This document shows positions 9,054 through 16,456 of a stretch of 64,000 nucleotides of DNA, one piece after another; the stretch's first letter is position 1; each line of letters begins with the position of its first letter. The notes under the pieces are model-generated. The model saw nothing but the letters and a program-made list of their open reading frames with translations. It searched no databases and had not been told where the DNA came from. Both the position numbers and the translations under genes were made by a program. Where the stretch lies: the NCBI GenBank assembly GCA_963974935.1, contig CAXBEV010000015.1, forward strand, positions 1 to 64,000, in the 5' to 3' direction. The stretch comes from UBA4479 sp963974935. Lineage in GTDB: Bacteria > Pseudomonadota > Alphaproteobacteria > Rhodospirillales > Casp-alpha2.

Positions 9054-9470
9054 GTGCACGAAAATTTCGCCAGACACGATGACATCAAAGTCGGCTCCGA
9101 GCGTGCCTTCGGTATCGTCTTTGCCGTTTTCTTTGCCGTGGTCGCAGCATGGCCGTTGCTGGACGGATTGGCGCCGCGTTGGTGGGCATTGGCGCTTGCT
9201 GCGGTTTTCTTCGGCGCGGGCTTTTTTCTGCCGGTCGTCCTCCGCCCGCTGAACATCGTTTGGTTTAAGTTCGGCATGTTGCTTTATAAGGTGGTAAACC
9301 CGATCACCATGGGGATGTTGTTCTATTTCACCGTCGTGCCGATGGGCCTGGTGATGCGTTTAATGGGCAAAGACCCGTTAAACCGAAAGCCGGACCCCAC
9401 GTTGACCAGCTATTGGATCGAACGCACGCCGCACGGCCCTGAGCCGCAATCCATGAAAAACCAATTTTAG
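9054..9470 (+). CDS. SxtJ-family membrane protein
   Basis: A 138-residue protein from a GTG start with two to three hydrophobic segments (FGIVFAVFFAVVAAWPLL, LALAAVFFGAGFF, ITMGMLFYFTVVPMGLVM) and a C-terminal KPDPTLTSYWIER tail. This is the layout of the SxtJ family, a small membrane protein named from saxitoxin clusters and often found beside carbamoyltransferases. Role unknown; it may anchor or present the acceptor for carbamoylation. The next gene starts 9 bp downstream and the carbamoyltransferase follows, so these form one unit. The 97 bp before it separates it from the heparinase gene. Confidence 0.75.
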   Translation: MHENFARHDDIKVGSERAFGIVFAVFFAVVAAWPLLDGLAPRWWALALAAVFFGAGFFLPVVLRPLNIVWFKFGMLLYKVVNPITMGMLFYFTVVPMGLVMRLMGKDPLNRKPDPTLTSYWIERTPHGPEPQSMKNQF

Positions 9471-9479
9471 AGGCGAGAA

Positions 9480-9629
9480 ATGGCATTTCTGATCGAACTT
9501 TGGCAGTTCCTGAAAGCACGGAAAAAATTCTGGCTGCTACCAATTTTCATCATGATGGCTGTGTTCGGCGGTTTGGTTGTGCTGAGCCAAGGCTCTGCCG
9601 TGGCGCCGTTCATCTACACGATCTTCTGA
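9480..9629 (+). CDS. Small single-helix membrane protein, DUF5989/SxtK-like
   Basis: A 49-residue gene starting ATG at 9480 behind an AGGCGAG ribosome site and ending TGA at 9627-9629. It begins MAFLIELWQFLKARKKFWLL and continues into a hydrophobic segment (PIFIMMAVFGGLVVL), then a short tail ending FIYTIF. This matches the short DUF5989 proteins that sit between SxtJ and the SxtI-type carbamoyltransferase, the position of sxtK in saxitoxin clusters. One transmembrane helix with a positively charged N-terminal side is evident. Function unknown. It is below the size cut-off of many gene callers. Confidence 0.78.
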   Translation: MAFLIELWQFLKARKKFWLLPIFIMMAVFGGLVVLSQGSAVAPFIYTIF

Positions 9630-9645
9630 TCTGAAAGCCGGCCCG

Positions 9646-11481
9646 TTGCGTATTCTTGGCCTTTCCGCATTCTATCACGACAGTGCTGCCGCCTTGATCG
9701 AAGACGGCGTCGTCATCAATGCGGCCCAAGAAGAGCGCTTTACCCGTAAAAAGCACGACGAACAGTTTCCTGAAAACGCGATCCGATTTTGCTTGGATGA
9801 CGCTAACATCACGTTGGCCGATATCGATTACGTCGCTTTTTACGACAAGCCGTTCTTAAAGTTTGAGCGCTTGCTGGAAACGTATCTGTCATTCGCGCCG
9901 ATCGGCTTTCGCTCGTTCAAGATGGCGATTCCGGTGTGGCTGAAAGAAAAGCTGTTCCAAAAGGACTTACTGCGCAAACGCTTCAAAGAGTTTGATCCGG
10001 ATTTCGACTGGCAAAACAAACTGTTGTTTTCTGAGCATCACCAAAGCCACGCGGCATCCGCGTTCTTCCCGTCCCCGTTCGAAGAGGCCGTGGTGCTGAC
10101 CATGGACGGCGTCGGCGAGTGGGCCACGACCTCGGTCGCCATCGGTCAAGGCCGCGACCTCAAGATGCATAAGGAAATTCACTTTCCGCATTCGCTGGGG
10201 CTGCTGTATTCCGCGTTTACCTATTACACCGGCTTCAAGGTCAATTCCGGCGAATACAAAGTCATGGGCCTGGCGCCTTATGGCGAGCCTATCTACTTAG
10301 ATAAAATCCTCAACACCTTGATGGACGTCAAAGAGGACGGCTCGTTCCGCCTCGATCAGACGTACTTCAACTATTGCACCGGCCTGACCATGACCAACGC
10401 CAAATTCGATGCGGTGTTCGGTGGGCGGCCGCGCAAAGAGGGCGAACCGCTCGAACAAAAGCACATGGATTTGGCGGCGTCTGTGCAGGCTGCGACCGAA
10501 GAAATCGTACTGCGCCTGACCCGCACGCTGGCCAAGGAATACGGCATCAAGAACCTCTGCCTGGCAGGGGGCGTAGCGCTGAACTGTGTCGCCAACGGCA
10601 AAGTGCTCAGGGACGCTGCGTTCGAAAACGTGTGGGTGCAGCCGGCAGCAGGTGATGCCGGCGGTGCGCTTGGTGCCGCGCTGAACGCGTATTATTTGTA
10701 TAAAGAACAGCCGCGCACCGTGGGTGATACCATGGATGCCATGAAGGGCTCATACCTGGGTCCGATCTATGCACAAGACAACATCGAAAATCGTCTGAAG
10801 GCTGCCGGCGCCAAATTCGAGGTGCTCAGTGAAGATGACACCATCGCCCAGACCGCCGAAGCCCTGGCCGATGAAAAAGCCGTCGGCTGGTTCCAAGGCC
10901 GCATGGAATTTGGGCCCCGCGCATTGGGTGGCCGCTCGATCTTGGGCGACCCACGTTCAGCGACGATGCAGAAAACGCTGAACCTGCGCGTAAAATATCG
11001 CGAGAGCTTTCGCCCGTTCGCACCATCGGTGCTGCGGGAAGATGTCGCCGACTGGTTTGAGATATCAACCGACAGCCCGTACATGCTGATGGTCGCCCCC
11101 GTCGTCGAAAAGCGCCGCCGCGCCATGACGGCGGACGAGCAAAAGCTGTTCGGCATCGAAAAACTGAACGTGCCTCGGTCCGACATCCCAGCCGTCACGC
11201 ACGTGGATTATTCGGCCCGCATCCAGACCGTGCACGCCGAGACCAATCCTCGCTATCACGCGCTGATCAAAGCGTTTAAAGAACGCACCGGCTGCCCGGT
11301 CGTGGTCAACACCAGCTTCAACGTGCGCGGCGAGCCGATTGTGTGTACCCCCGAAGACGCGTTCCGTTGCTTCATGGGTTCCGACATCGAAGTGCTGGTG
11401 GTCGGCAATTGCTTCATGAAAAAAGAAGACCAGGACCCGGCGCTCAAGCTCGATTATAAAAACGCATTTGATTTGGATTAA
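9646..11481 (+). CDS. O-carbamoyltransferase, NodU/CmcH/SxtI family
   Basis: A 611-residue carbamoyltransferase. The N-terminal Kae1/YrdC-like ATPase portion starts ILGLSAFYHDSAAALIEDG and carries SEHHQSHAASAFFPSP; the C-terminal domain has GRMEFGPRALGGRSILGDPR, FNVRGEPIVCTPEDA and DIEVLVVGNC. The family transfers a carbamoyl group from carbamoyl phosphate to a hydroxyl through a carbamoyl-adenylate. The start is TTG at 9646, directly giving the conserved N terminus; no better ATG is in frame. The partners SxtJ and DUF5989 upstream and the glycan enzymes before them suggest a sugar or lipid-linked sugar as acceptor. Confidence 0.9.
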   Translation: MRILGLSAFYHDSAAALIEDGVVINAAQEERFTRKKHDEQFPENAIRFCLDDANITLADIDYVAFYDKPFLKFERLLETYLSFAPIGFRSFKMAIPVWLKEKLFQKDLLRKRFKEFDPDFDWQNKLLFSEHHQSHAASAFFPSPFEEAVVLTMDGVGEWATTSVAIGQGRDLKMHKEIHFPHSLGLLYSAFTYYTGFKVNSGEYKVMGLAPYGEPIYLDKILNTLMDVKEDGSFRLDQTYFNYCTGLTMTNAKFDAVFGGRPRKEGEPLEQKHMDLAASVQAATEEIVLRLTRTLAKEYGIKNLCLAGGVALNCVANGKVLRDAAFENVWVQPAAGDAGGALGAALNAYYLYKEQPRTVGDTMDAMKGSYLGPIYAQDNIENRLKAAGAKFEVLSEDDTIAQTAEALADEKAVGWFQGRMEFGPRALGGRSILGDPRSATMQKTLNLRVKYRESFRPFAPSVLREDVADWFEISTDSPYMLMVAPVVEKRRRAMTADEQKLFGIEKLNVPRSDIPAVTHVDYSARIQTVHAETNPRYHALIKAFKERTGCPVVVNTSFNVRGEPIVCTPEDAFRCFMGSDIEVLVVGNCFMKKEDQDPALKLDYKNAFDLD

Positions 11482-11544
11482 GCGGCGTCGCTCAAGCATC
11501 CCGGATTGCTGCGTGTCCAGGAAATCGTCAATTCCAAAGACATA

Positions 11545-11572
11545 CGTCATTCCCGCCTTCGCGGGAATGACG
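11545..11572. repeat. 28-bp palindrome, half copy of the 63-bp repeat family
   Basis: A perfect hairpin with arms CGTCATTCCCGC and GCGGGAATGACG around a short CTTC loop. It equals the outer ends of the 63-bp repeats elsewhere in the window with the centre removed. It lies between the convergent ends of the carbamoyltransferase and M20 genes and could act as a transcription barrier, though there is no T tract. Confidence 0.85.
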
Positions 11573-11643
11573 CTGGGGGCCTCATCGGAGAGCTTGCTAA
11601 ACTAAATGGGCACACGAAAACACCCGCCATGTCGCGAATGCCT

Positions 11644-12879
11644 CTACCCGGCCTCCAACAAATTAATCGCGCCCAGTGCCAAAATCTCCGTCGCCAAGCG
11701 AACATCATCAAGCGCGATATGCTCGTCTGCGCCGTACATGCCGGCGCCCGCAGGGTCTTCCGGACCTGCGCCATACAACACGGTCGGAATGCCGGCGGTC
11801 GCATAGTGTTGGCCTTCGTGATCATACCCCACGCCACAGGGGCGCGGCTGCGTGCCGAAACGCTCACCCAGCGGCATCGAAATCGCAGCTCGCAAGGGTT
11901 TGGCGGCATCGCTCGGCACCATCGGTAAGATCAATTGCCGGCGGCGTATACGGCAGCGAACACCGGGGGATTTCGCAATCGTCGTGCCGATCAAGTTGGT
12001 CAGTTGCTTCTCAACCTCGGCCGGGTCTTCGTCTGGGGTGATGCGTCGGTCTAGCCGAATGACGACGCGTGCCGGTACACCACCGCCGGCGATCCCACCT
12101 TCGACGTGTTCGATCACCATGCTCGGCGCGCCGATACCTGGAATGTCGGATACCCGTGATTTGAGCCCGCTTCTGAATTGATACAAGCGCGCCATCGCGT
12201 GACTTGCCGCTTCCATCGCGTCGGCACCTTTTTCCGGCGCAAACGCAGGCGCCGCGCGGCCGATCACCTCAGCCTCCATCATCACGCAGCCGGTTGCATA
12301 CAAACCGATGGATCGCGCAGGGCCGCCGACGATGGCGTAATCCGGCTTCACAATGCCGTCCGCCAAAAGCGTCTTGCAGCCGAACCCGCCGCTGCTTTCG
12401 CCAGCAAAACTGATATGCAGCTCAAGGGTGCCGGACAGCGGCAAGCCAGCATCTTTCAACGCCAGCAAAGCGAACACCTGTGCGGCCAAGTGGCCTTTGC
12501 CACTCAGCACACCGGCGCCGAACAACTGTCCGTCTTTAATCAATCCCGCGTGCGGATCAACCTGCCAATCCCCTGTAATAGGTGCCGTGTCGACATGACT
12601 GACCAGGGCCAGTATAGGCCCGTCGCCAAAGCGCATCCGCACCACCAGATTGACCACGGCCGGCATGCCGCGCGCCTCGGTACGCTCAGTTGGGGCCGCA
12701 TGACGCTCGACCTCAAAGCCCAGCTTTTCCAATGCGACTGCCAATTTCTCCGCCCGCGCCGCCAGTCCATCGCTACCGGTCTCAGTTTTCAGCGCCACCA
12801 GGTCTTTCAGGAACGAAAACTGCGCGGCGCGGCGCTTAACGGTGACCTCGGCGATTTTTGCTGCGTTCGCACTGCTCAT
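11644..12879 (-). CDS. M20-family peptidase homologue with degraded metal site (likely pseudoenzyme)
   Basis: A 411-residue intact frame of the ArgE/DapE/M20 fold, starting ATG behind AGGACAC. The first ligand motif is kept (SHVDTAP), but the other motifs are altered when lined up with the adjacent ArgE: SDMK becomes LSGK (bridging Asp to Ser), YDEEVG becomes GESSGG (metal Glu to Ser), IGEPTS becomes VGGPAR (Glu to Gly), and the final His of AHKPNE becomes Tyr in MYGADE. The dimer-domain His of EAHSSLAP is also gone. The fold-defining parts remain (GIPTVLYGAG, ARVVIRLDRR). It therefore probably binds rather than hydrolyses, or uses other chemistry. It diverges from argE across about 150 bp. 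Confidence 0.82.
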   Translation of the reverse strand: MSSANAAKIAEVTVKRRAAQFSFLKDLVALKTETGSDGLAARAEKLAVALEKLGFEVERHAAPTERTEARGMPAVVNLVVRMRFGDGPILALVSHVDTAPITGDWQVDPHAGLIKDGQLFGAGVLSGKGHLAAQVFALLALKDAGLPLSGTLELHISFAGESSGGFGCKTLLADGIVKPDYAIVGGPARSIGLYATGCVMMEAEVIGRAAPAFAPEKGADAMEAASHAMARLYQFRSGLKSRVSDIPGIGAPSMVIEHVEGGIAGGGVPARVVIRLDRRITPDEDPAEVEKQLTNLIGTTIAKSPGVRCRIRRRQLILPMVPSDAAKPLRAAISMPLGERFGTQPRPCGVGYDHEGQHYATAGIPTVLYGAGPEDPAGAGMYGADEHIALDDVRLATEILALGAINLLEAG

Positions 12880-13029
12880 GATGTGTCCTAAAACATGTCT
12901 CAGACATAATGATCCGCTTGAAAGCGCGATAATCTACGATGAAACCCTTGCAAACCAGGGCTAATCCGTCAATTTGGGGTTTCCATTTTTCATCGTACCC
13001 CGATGAAACCATGTGCAAGGAGACCCTGA

Positions 13030-14190
13030 ATGCCGTCGACCGATAGCCTGGAAATGATCACGAAGCTGATCAGCTTTGACACCACAAGCCGCGATTCCAA
13101 TATGGATCTTATTCGCTTCGTACAGGCATATCTCAACGACTTGGGTATCGAGAGCACGCTTGTCCCCAACGACGACGGCAGCAAGGCAAACCTCTATGCC
13201 ACCGTCGGCCCGACCGACAAGCCCGGCGTAATGCTGTCCGGTCACACCGATGTGGTGCCGGTCGACGGGCAAAACTGGGACAGCGACCCGTTCACCGTCA
13301 TCGAAAAAGACGGCAAGCTGTTCGGGCGCGGCACGTCGGATATGAAAAGCTTTATCGCGCTGGTGCTGGCAAAGCTGCCGGCATTCCTTGAGCGCGGCCT
13401 GGATACCCCGCTCCACCTCGCATTTTCTTATGACGAAGAAGTCGGCTGCGTCGGCGTGCGGCCGATGATCGACATGATCAATACCCTGCCGATCAAGCCT
13501 CGCTTCGCCATCATCGGCGAGCCGACCAGCATGCAGGTGATCACCGGCCACAAGGGCAAGCGCAGCTATCGGGGCCACGTGCGCGGCCTGGAAGCACATT
13601 CCAGCTTGGCCCCGCAAGGCGTCAACGCGATCCAATATGCGGCGCGGCTGATCGTGCACCTGCAATCCATGGCGGCGCGCATTCAATCCGATGGTCCATT
13701 CGACGAGCTTTTCGACGTCGCTCACACCACCGTGCACACCGGCACCATCAAGGGCGGCACGGCGCTGAACATCGTGCCCAAGGACTGCGGGTTCGAGTTT
13801 GAATTCCGTTATATCGGCGATGACGACCCGGACTCCATCGAAGCCGAAATCATGCATCAGGCAAAACAAGTTCTGGAGCCTGAGATGCAGGCCATCGACC
13901 CGTCAACCGGCATTGATATCGAGTGCTACAACGATATGCCGGGCCTTGATATGAACGTGGATTCCGAGGTCGTGACCTTCGTCAAACAACTGGCCGGGCG
14001 CAATGATCACGCCAAGGTCGCGTTCGGCACCGAAGCCGGCCTGTTCCAAAACCGTGGCGGCATACCATGCGTCGTGTGCGGCCCGGGCAGCATCGATCAG
14101 GCACACAAGCCGAACGAATTCATCAGCTTAGAGCAGCTCGACAAGGGCGATGCGTTCTTAAATCGTTTGATGGACCGGGTGTGTAAGTAG
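13030..14190 (+). CDS. argE: Acetylornithine deacetylase (ArgE-type M20 enzyme)
   Basis: A 386-residue M20 enzyme with all expected ligands: SGHTDVVP, GRGTSDMKS, YDEEVG, IIGEPTS and AHKPNEF, plus the dimerisation-domain EAHSSLAP. Length and the FRYIGDDDPD and GGTALNIVP segments fit the ArgE branch that removes the acetyl group from N-acetylornithine in arginine synthesis. The ATG follows an AAGGAGA ribosome site at good spacing. It ends 2 bp before the convergent hspQ stop. Other M20 deacylases remain possible, but ArgE is the best reading. Confidence 0.85.
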   Translation: MPSTDSLEMITKLISFDTTSRDSNMDLIRFVQAYLNDLGIESTLVPNDDGSKANLYATVGPTDKPGVMLSGHTDVVPVDGQNWDSDPFTVIEKDGKLFGRGTSDMKSFIALVLAKLPAFLERGLDTPLHLAFSYDEEVGCVGVRPMIDMINTLPIKPRFAIIGEPTSMQVITGHKGKRSYRGHVRGLEAHSSLAPQGVNAIQYAARLIVHLQSMAARIQSDGPFDELFDVAHTTVHTGTIKGGTALNIVPKDCGFEFEFRYIGDDDPDSIEAEIMHQAKQVLEPEMQAIDPSTGIDIECYNDMPGLDMNVDSEVVTFVKQLAGRNDHAKVAFGTEAGLFQNRGGIPCVVCGPGSIDQAHKPNEFISLEQLDKGDAFLNRLMDRVCK

Positions 14191-14192
14191 GC

Positions 14193-14531
14193 TTAGTTCA
14201 GCAGCAAGCGCGGCATATACCGGCCGCCTTCTTCCTGACCCTCGAAATAGTCGATCATTTCTGGGTGGCTGATCGGCTCGTCGTCTTCGTCCGGCACAAG
14301 GTTCTGTTCCGACACGTAGGCAATATACGGCGAGCTTTCGGTGGATTCTGCAAACAGGTGATAGAACGGCTGATCCTTGCGCGGCCGCACGTCGACCGGG
14401 ATCGACTGGTACCATTCTTCGGTGTTGCTGAATTCCGGATCGACATCAAAAATGACGCCACGGAACCCATAAACCCGATGACGAACCGGCGCACCGATGG
14501 TGAATTTTGCGTTATTGCTCTGCTGTCTCAC
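14193..14531 (-). CDS. hspQ: Heat shock protein HspQ / hemimethylated-DNA-binding protein
   Basis: A 112-residue protein with the HspQ (YccV-like) core: FTIGAPVRHRVYGFRGVIFDVDP, then EEWYQSIP, RPRKDQPFYHLFAE, and YVSEQNLVPDE. In enterobacteria HspQ is a Lon protease specificity factor and binds DnaA variants or hemimethylated DNA. It starts with GTG behind a GGAGGCG ribosome site. A candidate heat-shock promoter lies about 60 bp upstream (14595-14622). The C-terminal tail EEGGRYMPRLLLN is usual for alphaproteobacterial members. Confidence 0.9.
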   Translation of the reverse strand: MRQQSNNAKFTIGAPVRHRVYGFRGVIFDVDPEFSNTEEWYQSIPVDVRPRKDQPFYHLFAESTESSPYIAYVSEQNLVPDEDDEPISHPEMIDYFEGQEEGGRYMPRLLLN

Positions 14532-14594
14532 GTTGCGCCTCCACGCCTGGGCGACCTAAAAGCCGCCAACCTTCAATTTGTACGTATACGCATA

Positions 14595-14622
14595 ACATAA
14601 ACGTCCCTATTGCCGTTGCAAG
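14595..14622 (-). promoter_or_regulatory. Candidate RpoH (sigma-32) promoter of hspQ
   Basis: On the minus strand CTTG (14622-14619) is followed by exactly 17 bases and then TTTATGT (14601-14595). The alphaproteobacterial RpoH consensus is CTTG-N17-CYTATNT; only the first base of the -10 box differs. It points at hspQ, 60 bp away. Confidence 0.5.
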
Positions 14623-14695
14623 TCTGATCGGGGTGGAAAACCCGCTAGAAAGCGCTTATCTAACGCTGACAAAGGGTTAGCTTTAAGGAATCAGA

Positions 14696-15145
14696 ATGCC
14701 GGACGCCCCAAAAATCGAACAGGAAAACCAGCAACAAAGCATTGCCGAAGTGCAACAGGACCTCATCGACGAGTTTGAGTTCCTTGACGATTGGATGGAT
14801 CGCTATCGCCACATCATTGATCTCGGCCAACGTCTGGAGGATTTTCCCGAAGAATGGATGACCGACGAGTTCAAAGTACGCGGCTGCCAATCCCAAGTCT
14901 GGCTGGTGCCGGAACACAAAGACGGGCGGATCGTTTTCCACGCCGCTTCCGACGCCGCCATCGTGTCCGGCTTGATCGCGATTTTGCTGCGCATTTATTC
15001 CAATCGCACGCCCGCTGAAATTTTAGAAACCCCACCCTCGTTTATCGAAGGTCTCGGCTTGGATGAGCATCTCAGCCCGAGCCGCGCCAACGGTCTGCAT
15101 TCGATGGTGCAAACCATGCTGAAACACGCCCAGGCCGCGGCGTGA
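14696..15145 (+). CDS. sufE: Cysteine desulfurase activator / sulfur acceptor SufE
   Basis: A 149-residue SufE-family protein. The key segment is KVRGCQSQVW, where the Cys accepts persulfide sulfur from SufS for Fe-S cluster assembly. It also has LIDEFEFLDDWMDRY at the front and the SDAAIVSGLIAILLRIYSNRTP helix. About 20 extra residues precede the usual start. No other suf gene is in the window. The gene diverges from hspQ and converges with the MnmC-like gene 10 bp beyond its stop. Confidence 0.92.
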   Translation: MPDAPKIEQENQQQSIAEVQQDLIDEFEFLDDWMDRYRHIIDLGQRLEDFPEEWMTDEFKVRGCQSQVWLVPEHKDGRIVFHAASDAAIVSGLIAILLRIYSNRTPAEILETPPSFIEGLGLDEHLSPSRANGLHSMVQTMLKHAQAAA

Positions 15146-15155
15146 TGCTTCTGAG

Positions 15156-16247
15156 TTAGGTCGAACGAAATCGCCCCGGCGCGACAGCCGCTATCAAGTC
15201 CGCCTCTAACAGACCCGCCGCACCCGTCATTTGATCGACGAGCACTTCGGCCATCAAAGGCGCCGTCAAAAAGCCCCGCGAGCCGAGACCCGTCAACGCC
15301 CACACCTTGTCGGAGAGCTTGCCCACAATCGGCAGATAGTCACGCACCGTCGCCCGAAGTGCCGTCCGCCCGCCGATCACAGTGGCACCGTCCATCCTCG
15401 GCAGATGCGCAGTCAAGGTTTCCAGCATGGTGGCATGATCTTCGTCGCGTAGCCGATCCCAATCCGCAGCCGGGACTTCGCCATGCCGCGCATAGGTCGC
15501 ACCCAACACGTGACCGGCGGTGCCGTCTGGCAACGTGACGGCAGGCGTCATATAGCCGCCATAGGTCACCGCAACGCCTGGCGCATCGGCCATTTCCCGG
15601 ATGTAAGTCAGCTGGCCACGATTGGCGCGCATGGGTAACGTACCCGGCGCCATTAGGTCGAGTACACCCGTGCCTGCGGCTAAGATCACCGCATCATAAT
15701 CCACCTTGAGCGCATCCGGCGAGGCAATCCGGGTCCGTGTGATGTCGATGCCGCGCAGCAAGTGCGCCGTCACGCAGGGCGGCTTGAGCGTGCCCGCCGT
15801 CGAAAACCATAAGCCCGGATGCGCGACTGATATCCCGAGGATGTCACCGGCCTCCGCTGGAGTCACCGTGCGCATCACATTGCCCGGCCAGTTGAACGCC
15901 TTTAACGCGCGTTGCTGACGTTCCGCCTCGTCATCATTGCGGGCCAAGGTCAGCGTCCCCCTGCATCCGGCCCAGATGTCCGCGCCTGCCGCCGCGAGGT
16001 CGTCATAAAATGGCACCGCATGCAGATAGGCAGCTGCCATCACGCGCCCCATGGACACACGCTCGCGCGGCAGCCGGGGGGCGATCAACGCGGTCGGATT
16101 TGCCGACGCCGCCGTGCCGTCGTCCGCATCAAACACGGTGACCGTAATGCCCCGGTTCTTCAGCGCATGCGCTGCGCACGCACCAGCGATCCCAGCGCCG
16201 ATGACGGCGACCTTCGAAGGTACCACTATGCTTGGTTTGGACGTCAT
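15156..16247 (-). CDS. FAD-dependent oxidoreductase, MnmC oxidase-domain-like
   Basis: DAO-type FAD protein of 363 residues: VAVIGAGIAGACAAHAL for FAD, then SANPTALIAPRLPRE and GRTALRATVRDYLPIVG, GLGSRGFLTAPLMAEVL. These last motifs are those of the C-terminal oxidase domain of MnmC, which removes the carboxymethyl group from cmnm5s2U34 in tRNA. The methyltransferase half is absent, so a separate MnmD would be needed. I placed the start at the ATG at 16247; a longer TTG frame begins at 16328 but runs through a palindromic repeat and has no family residues. A glycine-oxidase-like role is the alternative. Confidence 0.75.
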   Translation of the reverse strand: MTSKPSIVVPSKVAVIGAGIAGACAAHALKNRGITVTVFDADDGTAASANPTALIAPRLPRERVSMGRVMAAAYLHAVPFYDDLAAAGADIWAGCRGTLTLARNDDEAERQQRALKAFNWPGNVMRTVTPAEAGDILGISVAHPGLWFSTAGTLKPPCVTAHLLRGIDITRTRIASPDALKVDYDAVILAAGTGVLDLMAPGTLPMRANRGQLTYIREMADAPGVAVTYGGYMTPAVTLPDGTAGHVLGATYARHGEVPAADWDRLRDEDHATMLETLTAHLPRMDGATVIGGRTALRATVRDYLPIVGKLSDKVWALTGLGSRGFLTAPLMAEVLVDQMTGAAGLLEADLIAAVAPGRFRST

Positions 16248-16248
16248 G

Positions 16249-16411
16249 CTGGACGATAGCGAGGCAGGTTGGGACTGTACACTCCCCAAAGCCGCAGGTG
16301 CAGGGAGATGTTGAAAGTGGGGACTCAACTATCGTTCACCGTCCAGCAACGCATCTCCCCTCCGCGACTTCCCGGACGCGTAGCGATCCGGGAAGTCGCA
16401 GGGATGGGGGT
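16249..16411. repeat. Double imperfect inverted-repeat element
   Basis: Two structures sit back to back. Near 16249-16350 the ends GCTGGACGATAG and CTATCGTTCACCGTCCAGC oppose each other across about 70 bp. Then GCGACTTCCCGGA (16364-16376) pairs perfectly with TCCGGGAAGTCGC (16387-16399) across 10 bp, with further pairing of the C-rich and G-rich flanks to about 16411. It fills most of the space between gatB and the MnmC-like gene. Confidence 0.6.
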
Positions 16412-16456
16412 ACACCAAGATATACTGTTTATCCCAAGCTCACCGAGAGGAAACCG

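Noticed and set aside
11545..11572. Intrinsic terminator
   Set aside because: Stem is good, but no T tract follows on either strand, and it matches the dispersed repeat family.
12961..13869. 302-codon frame antisense to argE
   Set aside because: His/Val-rich shadow of the ArgE coding strand; starts inside argE.
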